A stretch of DNA of 64,000 nt from Clitoria ternatea (Eukaryota > Streptophyta > Magnoliopsida > Fabales > Fabaceae). The DNA lies in contig CM075670.1 of NCBI GenBank assembly GCA_037962975.1, positions 83,021,501-83,085,500 on the forward strand, in the 5' to 3' direction. Both the position numbers and the translations under genes were made by a program. Under the pieces are notes generated by a model. It did not search any database and was not told the origin of the DNA. It was given only the letters and a program-made list of their open reading frames with translations. Below, piece after piece: positions 33,000 to 45,181 of the stretch. Each line of letters begins with the position of its first letter. Position 1 is the first letter of the stretch.

Positions 33000-34128
33000 C
33001 TTCCCCCTAATTTTATAATTAACCTAGTTATAAAATTCTAACCATATAACATGTTGATCTTTTGCATCAAATTTTTAAAAGTATAAATAAATAAATAAAT
33101 AATCATGTAGTTTATATTTAATATGGTTAACTTTAAGTGTGTAAGGCTAAAACCCTAGAAAATTACTTTAAGAAAACTAATGTTTTTTACTTAGATATGT
33201 CACTTAGCTTATAAGAGGGTTCTGAGGCTATAATTAAGAGACCTTGATTTCGGTTCAATACTAATAATAATTGTCTAAGATTATAAAGAATCAGGATATT
33301 AGAGATATTTTTCTAAAACAAAGGGTTGTTTGGGAATCTCTTCCCTTGGGACAACAAATATATTTAAAATGTATAAATCACATTAAAACTGACGTTATAA
33401 GGTCATGTTTCCACCGTCGCTGAAACGTAAATTTCTTGTATTGCTATTAGAATTATACTTAATTATCCTTCGAATTAACGTCATTGCTACTCATGATTTG
33501 GTTCATAATAAAGTATAGAGAGATATGGACGAAAAGACTATAAATGATTAACATGTATACTAAATGTATATGTATATGAATTAAGTCTATTGAGCTATAG
33601 GATGCAAAGTTTAAAAGACGCAAAAAGATTGAAGATTACAACGCTTAAGACTTGCACTGAAAAAATAAGGCTTTAAGATTTAAATGCCACCTAAGTCTGA
33701 AAGACGTTAAATGAAATATGAGCCAGGTTGGAAGACTACAAAGACTTACAAGCTTGAAGACTAATGGTTTATGTGGGTGTTCAAAAGAAATTAGAAGGAA
33801 AAAACATAAAGAAAATAAAGGAGGAAACATATATTGTTTTGATGAAGAGAAATAAAAAAGAAAACAGTGGATTTTTTTATTTAGATAGATGGAAAGAAAA
33901 CAAATAAAAATAAAATAGTTGTTTGAGTGATAAATTAAATTATATATATAATTTAATTTTTATTATAATCAATTTTAATATATAAAAAATTAGTTTAGCT
34001 TATTTTATATGTTTTAATAATATTTATATATTTGTTAATATTTATTATACACAAATCTTATTTAGAAGAATTAATTTCTATCATTCTTGACTTACTTTTT
34101 TTTTCATTCCAAACAAACAAAAGAAAAC
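33000..34128. other. AT-rich intergenic DNA, no gene seen
   Basis: No convincing coding sequence, RNA gene or element boundary was found. The stretch at 33600-33830 is purine-rich and gives a spurious minus-strand open frame. Confidence 0.5.
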
Positions 34129-34350
34129 TTATGATGCGTTTAGTTCATAAGTTTTCTAAGGAAAATAGAAAATTATTTTTAAAAAAATAAAAAACTGTTT
34201 ATTTACAAATTATTTAAATTTTTTTATAGAAAAATAGAAAACCGATTTTCTATTTTTTAAGAAAACCAGAAAACTCTTTTAAAAGGTTTTCTAAAAAGTA
34301 AAAAAATAGAAAATACGGTAACTGAATTACAAGATAAAAATTGTTGTAAC

Positions 34351-36799
34351 TGTAACGTCCTAGGTTATTTTACATTTATTTTTATTCAATTAATTAAATT
34401 TTACGATAATTTTTTTTTCTTTCTTGATAATTAATCGAGATTTAGTGAAATAGTATTTATTTTCACTGACTTATTCAAATGACAAACAGTGGCAGTTAAA
34501 TCAAATAAATGAAATTTAGAAAAGAGGAACAATTTAACTAAGCACAACAGAAGGGAAAAAGGGAATCAGGGCCTCCCGCTTGAGCGAGGCCCCAACTCGC
34601 CTGAGCGAGATTCCGAACTCTCGCTTGAGTGAAGTTTCTATTCGCTTGAGCGAATACCTCTCACAAATATGAGTGGACAAAACACACTAACGGACTCCCG
34701 AAAGATCTCACCCTGAAAATGATTCTGTTAACCAACGAGTTGTCATAGCAACCATGAAAGCATATAAATAGACAGTGATGTATTTTAAAATATAGGTTTG
34801 TATTCGATCCGGTCTTAGTTAAAACACAGCTAATAATAATGCTCGGAAGTTCTTATACACACATATAACTCTATAGAGTCACTCAAAGTCACTCGGACCC
34901 TGGCACCGATCTCCCCCTTGGCGCGACTCCATGGCTCCTTCCCCCTCCCTGTCACTGGTTACTAAAAAAAAAAGGCAAGGGTGAGTGTTTGGCATTGTAA
35001 TTAATATAGAATGGAACTTAACAAATATACATACATAATTATATATATACATCAAGCATCATTCGAAAGTAAGCACAGTTTACTCAACAAGTGTATCATT
35101 TGCAACCATCAAGGGATTAGCCCATACTTAACAAGATATCAACTTTTCACTCGGAAATCTATCAAATTGCACATAGAAACATAGTGTATGTAATACGAAA
35201 TCTATATTAACCCAACCAAGCAATTCCATCACATTCATCACAATCACCACTGACTCTCATACAATCTGACTCCTAGTATCCGGATACTAAAGGATTGGCC
35301 TTCAGCTGGGGGTCCTACTTGACACCCCGTGAACCCTGCTTGGTTTACCGAGTCCTGCTTGACTCTCCACCTCGACCATTGGGTTCTACTTGACCACTGG
35401 GTAGCTCAACTGGGCACGAAAACCACGGGAGCCAGAAATGAGGGGCTATCATATACCGTCGGCCATCCCACACCACATAGTCATTCAACAATTTACCTTT
35501 CACATAATAATATCGATTCTTCATCACTCGGGTAGCCTGCTTGCTAACCCGGCGTCACATAACACTGATCATTTCAACATTAGATATCACAAGATCATAA
35601 CATGATAAACTCAACCACACACCCGATCCTCAACTAATTAATGTACACAGTCACGCATGCACAAGCATAAACACACAACTACGTTTAGTAATATTTTCCT
35701 TAACCTTCTTACACCATCTCAATGACCTGTATAAGAAGCGAGTCCTATTCTAATTAATTATAACCCGAACACCCCCTTACTTTGGTTCCACGCTTCGATA
35801 ATCTGCTCTCTGTGTCGATTCCTTCCTCTGAGCACTGGTTTCGCAGTCTCAGCTCCGTCACTCAGTCTTCCGTTGCTTAACCTACTACCTACGGATCATA
35901 AAGTACAGCTCGTCACTTCAACGCCCTTAGTTCATGGACCGCATTTGGGCTCACACTCACCGGAGGAGTGGAGAACAGCATCGAATATAGCCATGCATGG
36001 CCCTTGACCGCCAAAGAATAAAAGGGATAAGGGAATCACAATTAGAACGGATCAGTAGACTCACCTTGACGCCTCGATCACAGGAATGGGGTTCAATTGA
36101 AGTTCAGACACAAATGGAGTCCCTCTCCAGCGCATGCAACTCAGTGTTAAGAGAGGAGAAAATGAAAGAGAAGGGATAGACCAGCAGCAGAGGTAACTCG
36201 CAAATAATGAAGAGGAAAGGAAGAGAATCTTCTTATATATATATAAAGCTCATGGGCAAGATCGTCTTTTCCTTTATTTTATTTGTATTCTCACTAAATT
36301 TTAATCAATTTCACCATATTAAACTATTTCATAGTTATCAAATCAATTACACTTATTTATTCCCTCAACGTTTAATTATTCACAATTCTCTAATACTTCG
36401 CAAGAGTATAGGCCCAGTATGAATACCGGCCCCCCGGCGTCCTAGCTTAGTGTTCATACCTCGGAAATCCGAGCTACAACCTGAGAGGTCGGATATCTCA
36501 TCCGTGCTCGCCTCTTGGTTACCTACACCCGTTGTTTCAGTCATTATGAGGTTGATCCAGGCTATGACCCCGAGTGAGGCGCTCTCCTCACATCGGTTTG
36601 GACCAAACCACCTGGCCCTGTCCGCCCTTCCTTTACACTCCCGATCTTCAACTCCGCCTGCCCGCTCTTCTGAGACCGATCTCGACACCGGCTTTCCCGT
36701 CTTTGGCTCAGACAGAACAAATATTAAATAAAACTTCTAAAACATTTACTAACATTTCTCATTCCTTATAATTCTCATTAAAACATCAGGGATGTTACA
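34351..36799 (-). mobile_element. Ty3-type solo LTR (2449 bp), target duplication GTAAC
   Basis: The element runs from TGTAACGTCC to GGGATGTTACA and is flanked by a perfect GTAAC duplication (34346-34350 and 36800-36804). It is a diverged member of element D's LTR family: it shares the palindrome TAGTATC-CG-GATACTA (35274-35289), the following hairpin block, and a TCACTGGTTACTAAA block near 34951. Minus orientation follows from its alignment with D's LTR. A TATATATATATAAAG stretch near 36233-36246 may be the promoter on the minus strand. Palindromes of the CTCGCTTGAGCGAG type lie at 34577-34655. Confidence 0.93.
35274..35412. repeat. Mini-hairpin block with CCTRCTTG loop (solo LTR)
   Basis: TAGTATC-CG-GATACTA is followed by GGGGT...ACCCC around CCTACTTGAC, GTGAAC-CCTGCTTG-GTTTAC, GAGT-CCTGCTTG-ACTC and GGT-TCTACTTG-ACC. 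The octamer loop is nearly constant, and the arms differ and mostly pair. Compare 46481-46625 in element D. Confidence 0.75.
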
Positions 36800-36950
36800 G
36801 TAACCATTTTTATTATAATAATATTTTTATTATTCTTTGTAACTATTTTAAAATATATTTAAACACAAACTTATTTGTTCTTATTTTAATATTACTTTAA
36901 ATTTTTGTCATAATTTTTATGTGCTGCATATACTATACAATATTGTCATA

Positions 36951-36953
<3 letters not shown>

Positions 36954-36988
<35 letters not shown>
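36954..36988. repeat. (AT)n microsatellite
   Basis: About 17 uninterrupted AT dinucleotides. A second, shorter run lies near 37566-37583. Confidence 0.95.
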
Positions 36989-36990
<2 letters not shown>

Positions 36991-37220
36991 CATATCTCAA
37001 TTAATTTGAATTAAAGAATGTTTGAAAAAAATTTAAAAAACTGAGTACACTTTTTTAGTTTTCTAATTTTCCAAATTGAAAATTTGTCACATTATCTAAA
37101 CGGATTTTCAAAATTTTTCTAGCTATTCTAGAAAATAAAAATTTTAAAAAACAAACGAAAAACTTTTTCTAAAATACCACTAACCCAAATTTCCTCTCCC
37201 CAGTTTGAAACAAACCGTAA

Positions 37221-38707
37221 GTCTTAAAAAGACAAAATCTCATGGCGTGATTTTAACTGACCCTGGCACACAGGTGTAACATAGGCTTGTTAAAAAAATC
37301 CATATGCACAAATATACTCCTAATAGATATTTACAAATTTGTTAAATGGATGACTACCAGTATTATATGGTTATACATATTTGTTTTTTATTAAATATAT
37401 TTAAATATAAATTTTTTATTGTATAATGGTATAAAATTTAATTATTATTTATTCATGATAATATTTTTATGTATTAAGTTGTAATTATATCATATTATAC
37501 TAATTTATATCATTTCTTACAAAAATAATATGATATTTAATACATTATATCTTATTATTTTTATTATATATATATATATATATAATATTAGTGGATATTC
37601 GTGAATACAATTACCCATAAATTTTAATGGGATGGATATATGTAGTATATTATGTGCACTTATCCCGTTTTATTTACATCCCCAACTTAAGTATGGTGTG
37701 AAAGCTCCAAGTCTATTAGTCTTACGATTAATGTTAGTCAAACCTCAATTTGACCAATTTTAAAAAATATCCTACTGTCAAATAGAGTTTTGACTGTCTC
37801 AAATAGTTTGAAAAATCAGTATTAACCTTTAAACTTTTTTTATTTTCATAATTTTATTTCCCCAACTGCATATCAAACAAACACTCTATCAACCGGTTTA
37901 AATTGGTTATCGGGTCAACAGGTGATAAACAAATGGTCAACGTCAGCTTTTCTCAATCGTAATTTCATACACATCATTTGCATAATTCGCGATATTGCCT
38001 AAGCATATGCCAGTCACGTGTTCTGAGGATCACCTTTTTGTTTTTTGGATAACTACATATCACTTTGTCAGGTGTGATTTTGTCTTTTATGAACGGTGGG
38101 CCATGTGGTTTTGCTTCGTTTTTTTTATTGTCGGAAGCCATATAGTTCGGCTTGTTTGACCTGTATGTCATTTTTGTATATATTTTTGGTATATGCACTT
38201 ATATATGAATGGTTTTATTTTTTGGTCAACGAATGGTGTGTCGATACTTTGGCATTTTTAGGTCTTGTTAGGCCCAAACATAATTTTGTCTTTTCACACT
38301 GGGCCAAAGTATTCTGTTTTTGGAAATTGGCCCGTATCTTAATTTTTAAGGAACTTGGTCTGTTATATAAGTGACATATTTGATATCATAAGTTATATTA
38401 ATATTAATGTAGAATTTAAATTTAAATATGGATAAAATTAAAATTTTACAATGCTTTTATATAAAAATTATTATATTAATATATTTTTTAATATGTATAT
38501 TTTGGTGTGAACTGTCAAATAAACAGGACATAACAACTATAGGCATTGTAGGTTATTATCAACCAAACAATAGATAAATTAATGGCATGCTTAATATTAC
38601 AGAGGTACTAATTAAGTGAAGTGGAGCTACTTATTAAAGCTCTTATTTTTATTAAGCAAGAAACGTAACATTATTTGAAATTAAGGTCTAGAATGGGTCC
38701 ATATTGA
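37221..38707. other. Intergenic DNA downstream of the inhibitor gene
   Basis: AT-rich sequence with no supported gene. A plus-strand open frame at 38096-38374 has no recognisable motif and unusual Phe/Trp/Tyr-rich content, and is not called. Confidence 0.5.
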
Positions 38708-39015
38708 TTAACCAATTTTGGGCACACGAGTCACAATATCTTGATTGTTAACAAAAACTCGAACCCTGTCACATCTAAAATCAGTGGTCACAAGTGATCC
38801 TTCTGGTACTGTAAAAGCCTTCACTCTTGGGTTTTCCCTTATGATCACTTGTGTTGCTGCTTCTCCATTGATGCCAACCAATTCTTGCCACGAGCTTTTA
38901 CCTGCACTCAAATTCATTTGCCCTTAAGACTAATTCATAACCTGCATTTTTTTTAAAACAAAATATGGTAGATAATGGTGACCTTAGTACAATCACCTTT
39001 GCATTGAGTTGACAT
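38708..39015 (-). CDS. Potato inhibitor I family serine protease inhibitor (2 exons)
   Basis: Exon 1 (39015-38997) encodes MSTQCK plus the first base of a Gly codon. A 95-bp intron (38996-38902, GT...AG) follows, and exon 2 (38901-38708) completes a 70-residue protein ending IVTRVPKIG. The tiny first exon is typical of this family. Diagnostic features are GKSSWQELVG (7-16), GEAA (19-22), ENPRVKA (29-35) and EGSLVTTDFRCDRVRVFV (40-57). By alignment with CI-2/eglin, the reactive-site bond is T46-D47 in the binding loop stabilised by R49 and R52. Cys5 and Cys50 could form a disulfide. There is no signal peptide, so the product is probably cytosolic. The family inhibits subtilisin-, chymotrypsin- or elastase-like proteases in defence (PR-6). 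A P1 Thr is unusual and leaves the target open. The gene appears intact. Confidence 0.93.
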
Positions 39016-39077
39016 CTTCACCTTTGATTTGGTTATCTCTTCAGTTGTTTGTGCTAAGAAATGGTGAACCACAATGG

Positions 39078-39087
39078 TATTTATAGA
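39078..39087 (-). promoter_or_regulatory. TATA box of the inhibitor gene
   Basis: The minus strand reads TCTATAAATA, 63-72 bp upstream of the ATG at 39015, a normal core-promoter distance for a short leader. The hAT transposon begins about 580 bp further upstream. Confidence 0.8.
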
Positions 39088-39670
39088 AGAGGATTATTAT
39101 ATGTTTAGATTTGGTTTTGGAATGTAATGTAAATTTTCTTCGAAATATAATTGAAATACAAGTACACCGGCCGGCTAAAACACAATGAAGACTTTGTATT
39201 TCGAATAAAATTATTATTAGGGTGGCAATGTTGTTCTAGATGTTTGCTTTGTCATAACTAAAGCGGTACCGTTTCTTGTTTTGTGCTGATTTGACAAGGG
39301 TAAATCAATAAATTCCACTTGTAAAGTTTTTGTTAGATTTGTACTATAAAATTAATTTCGCAATTGTAAAGTCTTCTTTTGTTAATTTTTTTGTAAGTGA
39401 TAATGGTTAATCATTCTAATATTAATATGTGTAATGATGATAAGTAATTATTTTCATTAATGTTATCAAATATTTAATGTAATATCATAAAATATTTCTA
39501 ATATTATTTATTATACAAATAATTAGTTGTCTTGGGAATATACAGAAAAAGAACATATTTGGTAGACAAACACTTAATAATAATATTGGAAAAATATAAT
39601 TTTGCTTATATTATGAGACCAAAAAATTTATATTTAGAATTAAATGTAGTATTTTTTTAAAACGTTACGT
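39088..39670. other. Upstream region of the inhibitor gene
   Basis: AT-rich sequence between the TATA box and the hAT insertion. No clear cis-elements can be supported by eye. Its last 8 bases CGTTACGT are the transposon's target duplication. Confidence 0.5.
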
Positions 39671-39796
39671 CAGGGCCGGCCCTGGGCCTTGGAAACCAGG
39701 GCAATGGCCCAGGGAACATTGAAAATAGGGGCCCAAAATAAATAATTTTTAACTTATATACAAAAAAGAATCAATAAATTTCAATATGGTTTACAC

Positions 39797-39868
39797 GGTT
39801 TAGTGGTAAGGATATGAAAGTTTCGCTACATGGTCCCAGGTTCAATTCCTCACTAGCTATTTTTTTTT
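39797..39868 (+). other. tRNA-like segment with A box, B box and T-run terminator
   Basis: GGTTTAGTGGTAAGG resembles an A box. Thirty bases on, GGTTCAATTCC (39839-39849) is a good B box (consensus GGTTCGANTCC), and T-rich sequence with a run of eight or more Ts (39859-39867) follows. The flanks do not form an acceptor stem, so this is not a functional tRNA gene. It is a tRNA-derived relic, possibly a SINE head, or a retained Pol III promoter inside the transposon. Confidence 0.5.
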
Positions 39869-40607
39869 AAAATTAAATGTTTGAGTCAGCACTGTATGGA
39901 ATCAGAACAGGAATTAATTGGCAAATTAACAGGATTGAAAATGGAATCAGCATTGGCAAATAACGTATAAAAAAATATTAACGGTAATTTTTTTATATAT
40001 ATATAACAATTATATTTTCTTCTATAATACTTCATTTCATCTTCTTTGGTTTTTATAATTCTTTTCTACTCTTCCATCATTTTTCATCTCCTCTTCTTTT
40101 GTTTCTATAATTCTTTTCTACTTTAACGGTTTTATCCCTCTCAAGTCTCAATCACCACAGTTACATTGGAATATCATAAAATTGGTATGTGTTTCTATTC
40201 ACCTTCTAAATTACTTGTTAATTACGTTATAATTTATGTTGTTATATAAATTATTTAGAAACTTTATTCTTGTTGATATCAATATTTTTTAAATTTTTAT
40301 GTTTATAGGGTCTTAATTTTTTTTTATCATCATTGTTAATTGTTTAATTGTTTTTATATTTTTATTATTTTTATGTTAAGAATATTAAATTTTTAAATTT
40401 TTAATAGTTATTACTAATTAGTTAGTTGTTTTGAATTTCATATTAATTTGTTAATTTTATGTTTACAGTGATTAAATTTTGCTATTGGAATTAGCTTATA
40501 TGTGTGAAGTTGTGAACGTGTATCCAACACTAGCTTCTCTTTCCAGGTGTTATTGTTCTTTATTTTTTTTCTTGTGTTAATTTATTATTTTAATTATATT
40601 TCACAAT

Positions 40608-43060
40608 ATGCCTCCTAAAAAATATTTATCTGGAAGTGAAAAAAGAAAAAAATGAAAACGAGAGGAAGAATTAATTAAATCACAAAGAGGAGCTCTTGGT
40701 AAATTTATTTTTAAAGAAACAGATTCTCATGAAAATTTAGAACAATCAATTGAAATTGTGCATGATCAAATTCATTTAAATGAGAATGAAGTTAATGATT
40801 TTAGTGAAGCTAATAATGTGTCAAGTGAATCTAATATGGAAAATATTGATATTGAACAAGAGAAACTAATTCCTCCTTTAGATATTTATGATCCTAGAAA
40901 TTATGGTAATCTTGATAACAAAGGAAAGGATATTTTAATTGAAAAGGGACCTATTAGAGAAAACAATCTTATTTTTCCTTTGGATAATACTTCTAGATAT
41001 TTTTCATATGCCTATTATTCTAGAAAGCTAAGTAATGGTGAGACTAGTGATAGAAAATGGTTGGTTTATTCCAAGCATGTTGATAGGGTATATTGTTTTT
41101 GTTGTAAGTTGTTCAAATCCGATAATAAAAAAAGTTCATTGGCAAATGAGGGTTTTAGTGATTGGAAGCGTATTAGTGAGAGACTTAAGCAACATGAAAA
41201 TAGTTTTGAACATATGAATAACATGAATACTTGGAATGAATTGAGAACAAGATTAGACAAAAATCAAACAATCGATAAAAATTTACAACAAAAGATTATA
41301 AAAGAGAAAGAATGTTAACAACAAGTTTTACTAAGAATATTTTCTGTTGTTAAATGTCTTGCTAAAAATAATTTGGCTTTTTGAGGATCCAATGAAAAAT
41401 TATATCAAGACAGTAATGGAAATTTTTTGGGATTGATTGAAATGATTGCAGAATTTGATTTAATAATGCAAGATCATGTTAGACGCATTCAAAGTCGTGA
41501 AATTCATTATCACTATCTTGGGCATAAAATTCAAAATGAATTAATTTCACTTTTAGCTCATAGTGTTAGAAGTTCAATTGTAAAGATCATTAAAGAAGCA
41601 AAATATTTTTCTGTAATTCTGGATTGTACCCCTGATATGAGTCATCAAGAACAAATGACTCTAATAGTACGATGTGTGAATATGTCAAGTAATAAAATAA
41701 AAATTAAGGAATATTTTTTAGAGTTTTTAAAAGTAGATGATACATCTGGATTAGGACTTTTTAATGAATTACAAGATGCATTAAAATCTCTTGATCTTAA
41801 TATTGATGATAATGGTTCTAACATGAAAGGAAAACACCAAGGAGTTCAAAGACGATTTCTTAAAATAAATTCGAGAGCCTTATATGCCTTGTGCTTGTCA
41901 TAGTCTTAATCTTACTCTTAGTGATATGGCACATTCTTGTGTTAAAGCTGTTTCTTTTTTTGGAATTGTTCAACGCATATATTCATTATTTTCAAGTTCA
42001 CCAAAAAGATGGAAAATTTTTCTTGATTATGTTCCTGGGTTAACCGTAAAATCTTTGTGTAATACTTGATGGGAGAGTCGAATTAAAAGTATTAAAGCTA
42101 TTAGATTTCAAGCTCCCCAAATCAAATTTGCTTTGTTGGAATTACATAAATTTTATGATGATGCTAAATCAAAAAGTGAAGCTGAGAGTTTGGCTAATGC
42201 ACTTGAGAACTTTGAATTTTTATGGGGCATGATTATTTGGTATGATATTTTATTTTCTATTAATATGGTGAGCAAGAAATTACAATCTAAGTCAATATGC
42301 ATTGATGATACCATAAAACAATTAGAAGATATATTATTATTTTTTGAAAAGTATAGAGTTGAAGGGTTCGTGTCTAGTATGAATATTGCTAAAGAAGTTG
42401 TACTTGATATGGATGTTGAACCCATTCTTTTAGCAAAACGTCGTGCTATTAGGAAAAAACAATTTGATGAAAATAGTCATGATGAAGAAGTTCAATCGCC
42501 TGATGAATCATTTAGAATTAATTATTTTTTAGTTATTGTGGACATGACTATCACTTCTTTAAAGACTAGATTTGGGCAATTAAAGATATTTGAAAATATT
42601 TTTGGATTTTTGTTTAATTCAAAAAAGTTAAAATCATTAAATGATAATGAACTGAAAGAATGTTGTGTTAAAGTTCACTCAACATTTTCTCAGGGCAATT
42701 TATCAGATGTTGATTTGGATGATTTTTTTTTCTGAATTAAAAGTGTTGAAAGTGATTTTGCATGATGATGTAATGTCAGCTATTGAAATTCTCAAGTTCA
42801 TTCAAGCAGCCGATTGTTATCCAAATGTTTCGATTGCCTATAGAATTTTATTAACTATGCCTATAACTGTAGCATCTGCTGAAAGAAGTTTTTCAAAACT
42901 AAAATTAATAAAAACTTACTTAAGATCATCAATGTCACAAGAGAGGTTGAATGGTTTAGCAATTTTATCTATTGAAAAAGATATGTTAGAGAGTATTGAT
43001 GTTGATGTTCTCATTAATGATTTTGCATCTAAAAATGCTAGACGAAACCATTTTTTATGA
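40608..43060 (+). pseudogene. hAT transposase (TTF-type zinc finger, DUF4371, dimerisation), decayed
   Basis: Translation starts MPPKKYLSGSEKRKK. A TTF-type zinc-finger region follows (WLVYSKHVDRVYCFCCKLF, then GFSDWKRISERLKQHENSFE). The DDE core of the DUF4371 type has SVILDCTPDMSHQEQMTLIV and NGSNMKGKHQGVQRRFL. The C-terminal dimerisation motif ASAERSFSKLKLIKTYLRS ends near 43000. Lesions are in-frame stops at 40653, 41316, 41382 and 42067, an apparent 2-bp deletion near 41884, and an insertion in a T run near 42720-42732. The rest is open, so decay is fairly recent. The protein would excise and reinsert the element. Similar proteins are often annotated as zinc finger MYM-type protein 1-like. 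Confidence 0.92.
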
Positions 43061-43315
43061 TAATGTGTGTTTTTTTTTGCTTCGTTGTAGGTGGAAGAAT
43101 GATTTTTAAAAGAAAGCATGAGACTATAGGAGCACAGTTTTGACTTCTTATTATTCTTTAGACTAGGATGATATATTTGATTTTTATGTTTGGAATTTAT
43201 AATGACTTTGTTAATATTAATTTGATTATTTAATAATTTTTTAAAAAATATATATATTAAGGGGCCTTTATCTATCGTGTTGCCCAGGGCCCATAAAATT
43301 CTAGGACCGGGCCTG

Positions 43316-43769
43316 CGTTACGTCAATCTTAATTTTATATTCTTTCATCATCTTAAGAAGATCAGGCTTATTTTAAAAGACAATTTTTTTAAAAAGGCTT
43401 AATCCTAACAAAATATTTTTAGGGTATTAATCACAATATTTAAAGAAATAAGTGTCTTTTTCTTCCTTTCACATCTTTCTCTCTCCATAAAGCCACTCTA
43501 CTCCCTAACCACCACCATGCACCCATACCCACCCCACCACCATCACTAACATTCCTTCTACAATACCCGCCACCACCACCACCAAAAAATATAAATTAGG
43601 AATAAAAATGTAAAAATAACGATGGTTAGAAATTTTAAATTTTTAATAATATGAGGTGGGCTATAATATTATTTATAGAATTTATATTTGTTATGTATAT
43701 CTTTTAAAAACTTAATATAAGTGATTTAATCTAGTAAGTCCTTTAAACTTTTAATAGAAAGCGGTATGA
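43316..43769. other. Intergenic DNA with CCACC-rich stretch
   Basis: The 8-bp transposon duplication is followed by AT-rich sequence and a CCACCACC-rich low-complexity stretch at about 43505-43590. No gene is seen. Confidence 0.5.
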
Positions 43770-44257
43770 GCTTGGGAAACTGAGTTTAGGTCCATTAGGA
43801 GATAATACTTCTGGTGTCAAAACTGGTCTCAAATCTCTCTTATATCTTACACTGATTCAACAGTATTATCTTTCCTAGTCTAGTGGGGAATCAGGAGTCT
43901 TACTGTCCAATCTCAAGTAATCACATTAACCTAGGGCGTTGAGGGGAGAAAGATGGTGTCAACTACAAGGACACTCTGACACTCAACTTAGTTGAGATAC
44001 TTAATATCGAAGCTCAAGCGTGAGTTACTGAATGCAACATACCTTTAAGTGTAATAAATGAGAGAGGTATTTATAGAGATGGGTGGCAGTTGAGTCCTAC
44101 TTGACATTATGTCAGTACGGATTCATGAATCATGGGAAAAAGTTGACACCTCCACAAACATTCTTGACACCCTCTACAAGTAGTTACTAGTATGTCCTTA
44201 GCTGTTCAACTAGATCCATCATGACACTGGTTTGCAAGGACACCGGTCATGGGATCA
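43770..44257 (-). mobile_element. Tat-like LTR copy, left boundary uncertain
   Basis: In minus sense this begins TGATCCCATGACCGGTG at 44257, has a TATA box CTATAAATACC near 44075, and continues into a TCAGAGTGTCC...TTGACACCATC block. That block matches the arrangement in the Tat-like LTRs at 13152-13893 and 60153-60432. The 3' LTR edge near 43770 could not be fixed and no target duplication was seen. Confidence 0.45.
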
Positions 44258-45020
44258 AGTTTTGGTTATGGAATCAACCAAATCCAACAGCATAAGGTGC
44301 TTCATAGGGACGCGTCTCCATGACCTTGGATATGTTCCAATGGTGAAGTCTTTGGGTTGGTTGTAGCCCGAATCATTTGCCCCCTTAGCCTGTTAGGAGT
44401 TACTTCAATGGGCTAAGTCATAACCTTTTTACGAGATAACTGATAATAAATGTTTCTGGTGCTTGGTTGGTATGGCAACCTTTTATGGGCATGGCTTTTG
44501 AAAATACTTACCGGTCTTGAAATCTCATAACGATGATGGGAGAGCATGGACACATGGCGTGCATAGGTTGGCCGACGATGATTAGTTTTCATGGGCGTGA
44601 CAGACGGCATGTGAAACGTCTCAACGCTTTAGATTTCCCACATAACTGCCCCCAACCTTGCCTATAAAAGGAGGCTCATTTTCACTTTGAGAGCACTCTA
44701 CTTTCAGTATTGAAACCATTGTCGAAGATGAATGAGGATGAAATAAGGAAGGTAAAGAATTTGCAAGGTTGTTGTAGTTTATTTCAAAAAGGTTTTAGAG
44801 AATGAACACGAAGACACATCGGTTGATCCACCATTGTTAATGCTAAATAACATTTGAGAAGGTGACAAAGCAGAAGATATAGGAGAGACCAAAATGCCAC
44901 GGTTGAAGAATGAACAACATAATCTAATGTCCAATTATGTGTGTATATATATATATATATTTAAATTTATATTAATATATTTCTTTAAAACACATCGATT
45001 TAAAATTTACTTAATAAAAT
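44258..45020. other. Unclassified, probably transposon-derived, with a TATA box
   Basis: No coding sequence is seen. CCTATAAAAGGAGG near 44661 on the plus strand, preceded by a CCCCCAACC word, looks like a retrotransposon-type core promoter, so this may be a U3/R remnant of an unassigned element. Confidence 0.4.
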
Positions 45021-45181
45021 TGATCTGGCCTGATACCGGCCCTAGTATTCGTAGGCACATATTGGTAGCTACATATGGCGTTCAGTATCAATACAAGCAC
45101 AACAGTATCACTCCCTCACAAAACGTATGATAACTAGTATCACTAATGAACCGGAAGCAAATAGAGGTTGAGGGGTACAAA
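45021..45181 (+). mobile_element. 5' LTR of Tat-like element, part 1
   Basis: The LTR starts TGATCTGGCCTGATACCGG. It is interrupted by element D at 45182, and continues at 60153-60432 to AGATCA, giving TGATCT/AGATCA inverted termini. The net LTR length is about 441 bp. Its last five bases ACAAA are D's target duplication. Confidence 0.65.

Larger units (their letters stand above)
34129..37220. mobile_element. Possible MITE split by a solo LTR
   Basis: CTTATGATGCGTTTAGTTC at 34129 and AAACAAACCGTAAG near 37220 are loosely inverted (CTTA-GTTT...AAAC-TAAG). The A/T-rich interior on both sides of the solo LTR contains TTTTCTA/TAGAAAA words in opposite orientations. Removing the solo LTR and one GTAAC leaves about 640 bp. 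The inverted match is weak and no target duplication was found. Confidence 0.25.
39671..43315 (+). mobile_element. hAT DNA transposon with 8-bp target duplication CGTTACGT
   Basis: The left end CAGGGCCGGCCCTGGGCC and the reverse complement of the right end, CAGGCCCGGTCCTAG, form imperfect terminal inverted repeats. A perfect 8-bp duplication CGTTACGT lies at 39663-39670 and 43316-43323, diagnostic for hAT. Subterminal CCAGGGC and CCCAGGGC words occur near both ends. The interior encodes a decayed transposase (40608-43060) and a tRNA-like segment (39797-39868). The length, 3645 bp, suits an autonomous-size element. It lies upstream of the protease-inhibitor gene. Confidence 0.95.

Noticed and set aside
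38096..38374. 92-codon plus-strand open frame near the inhibitor gene
   Set aside because: It has no recognisable motif, aromatic-rich biased composition and no promoter or splice context. It was left uncalled.
39797..39868. Functional tRNA gene
   Set aside because: A and B boxes are present but no acceptor, D or anticodon stems can be formed, so it was reported only as tRNA-like.
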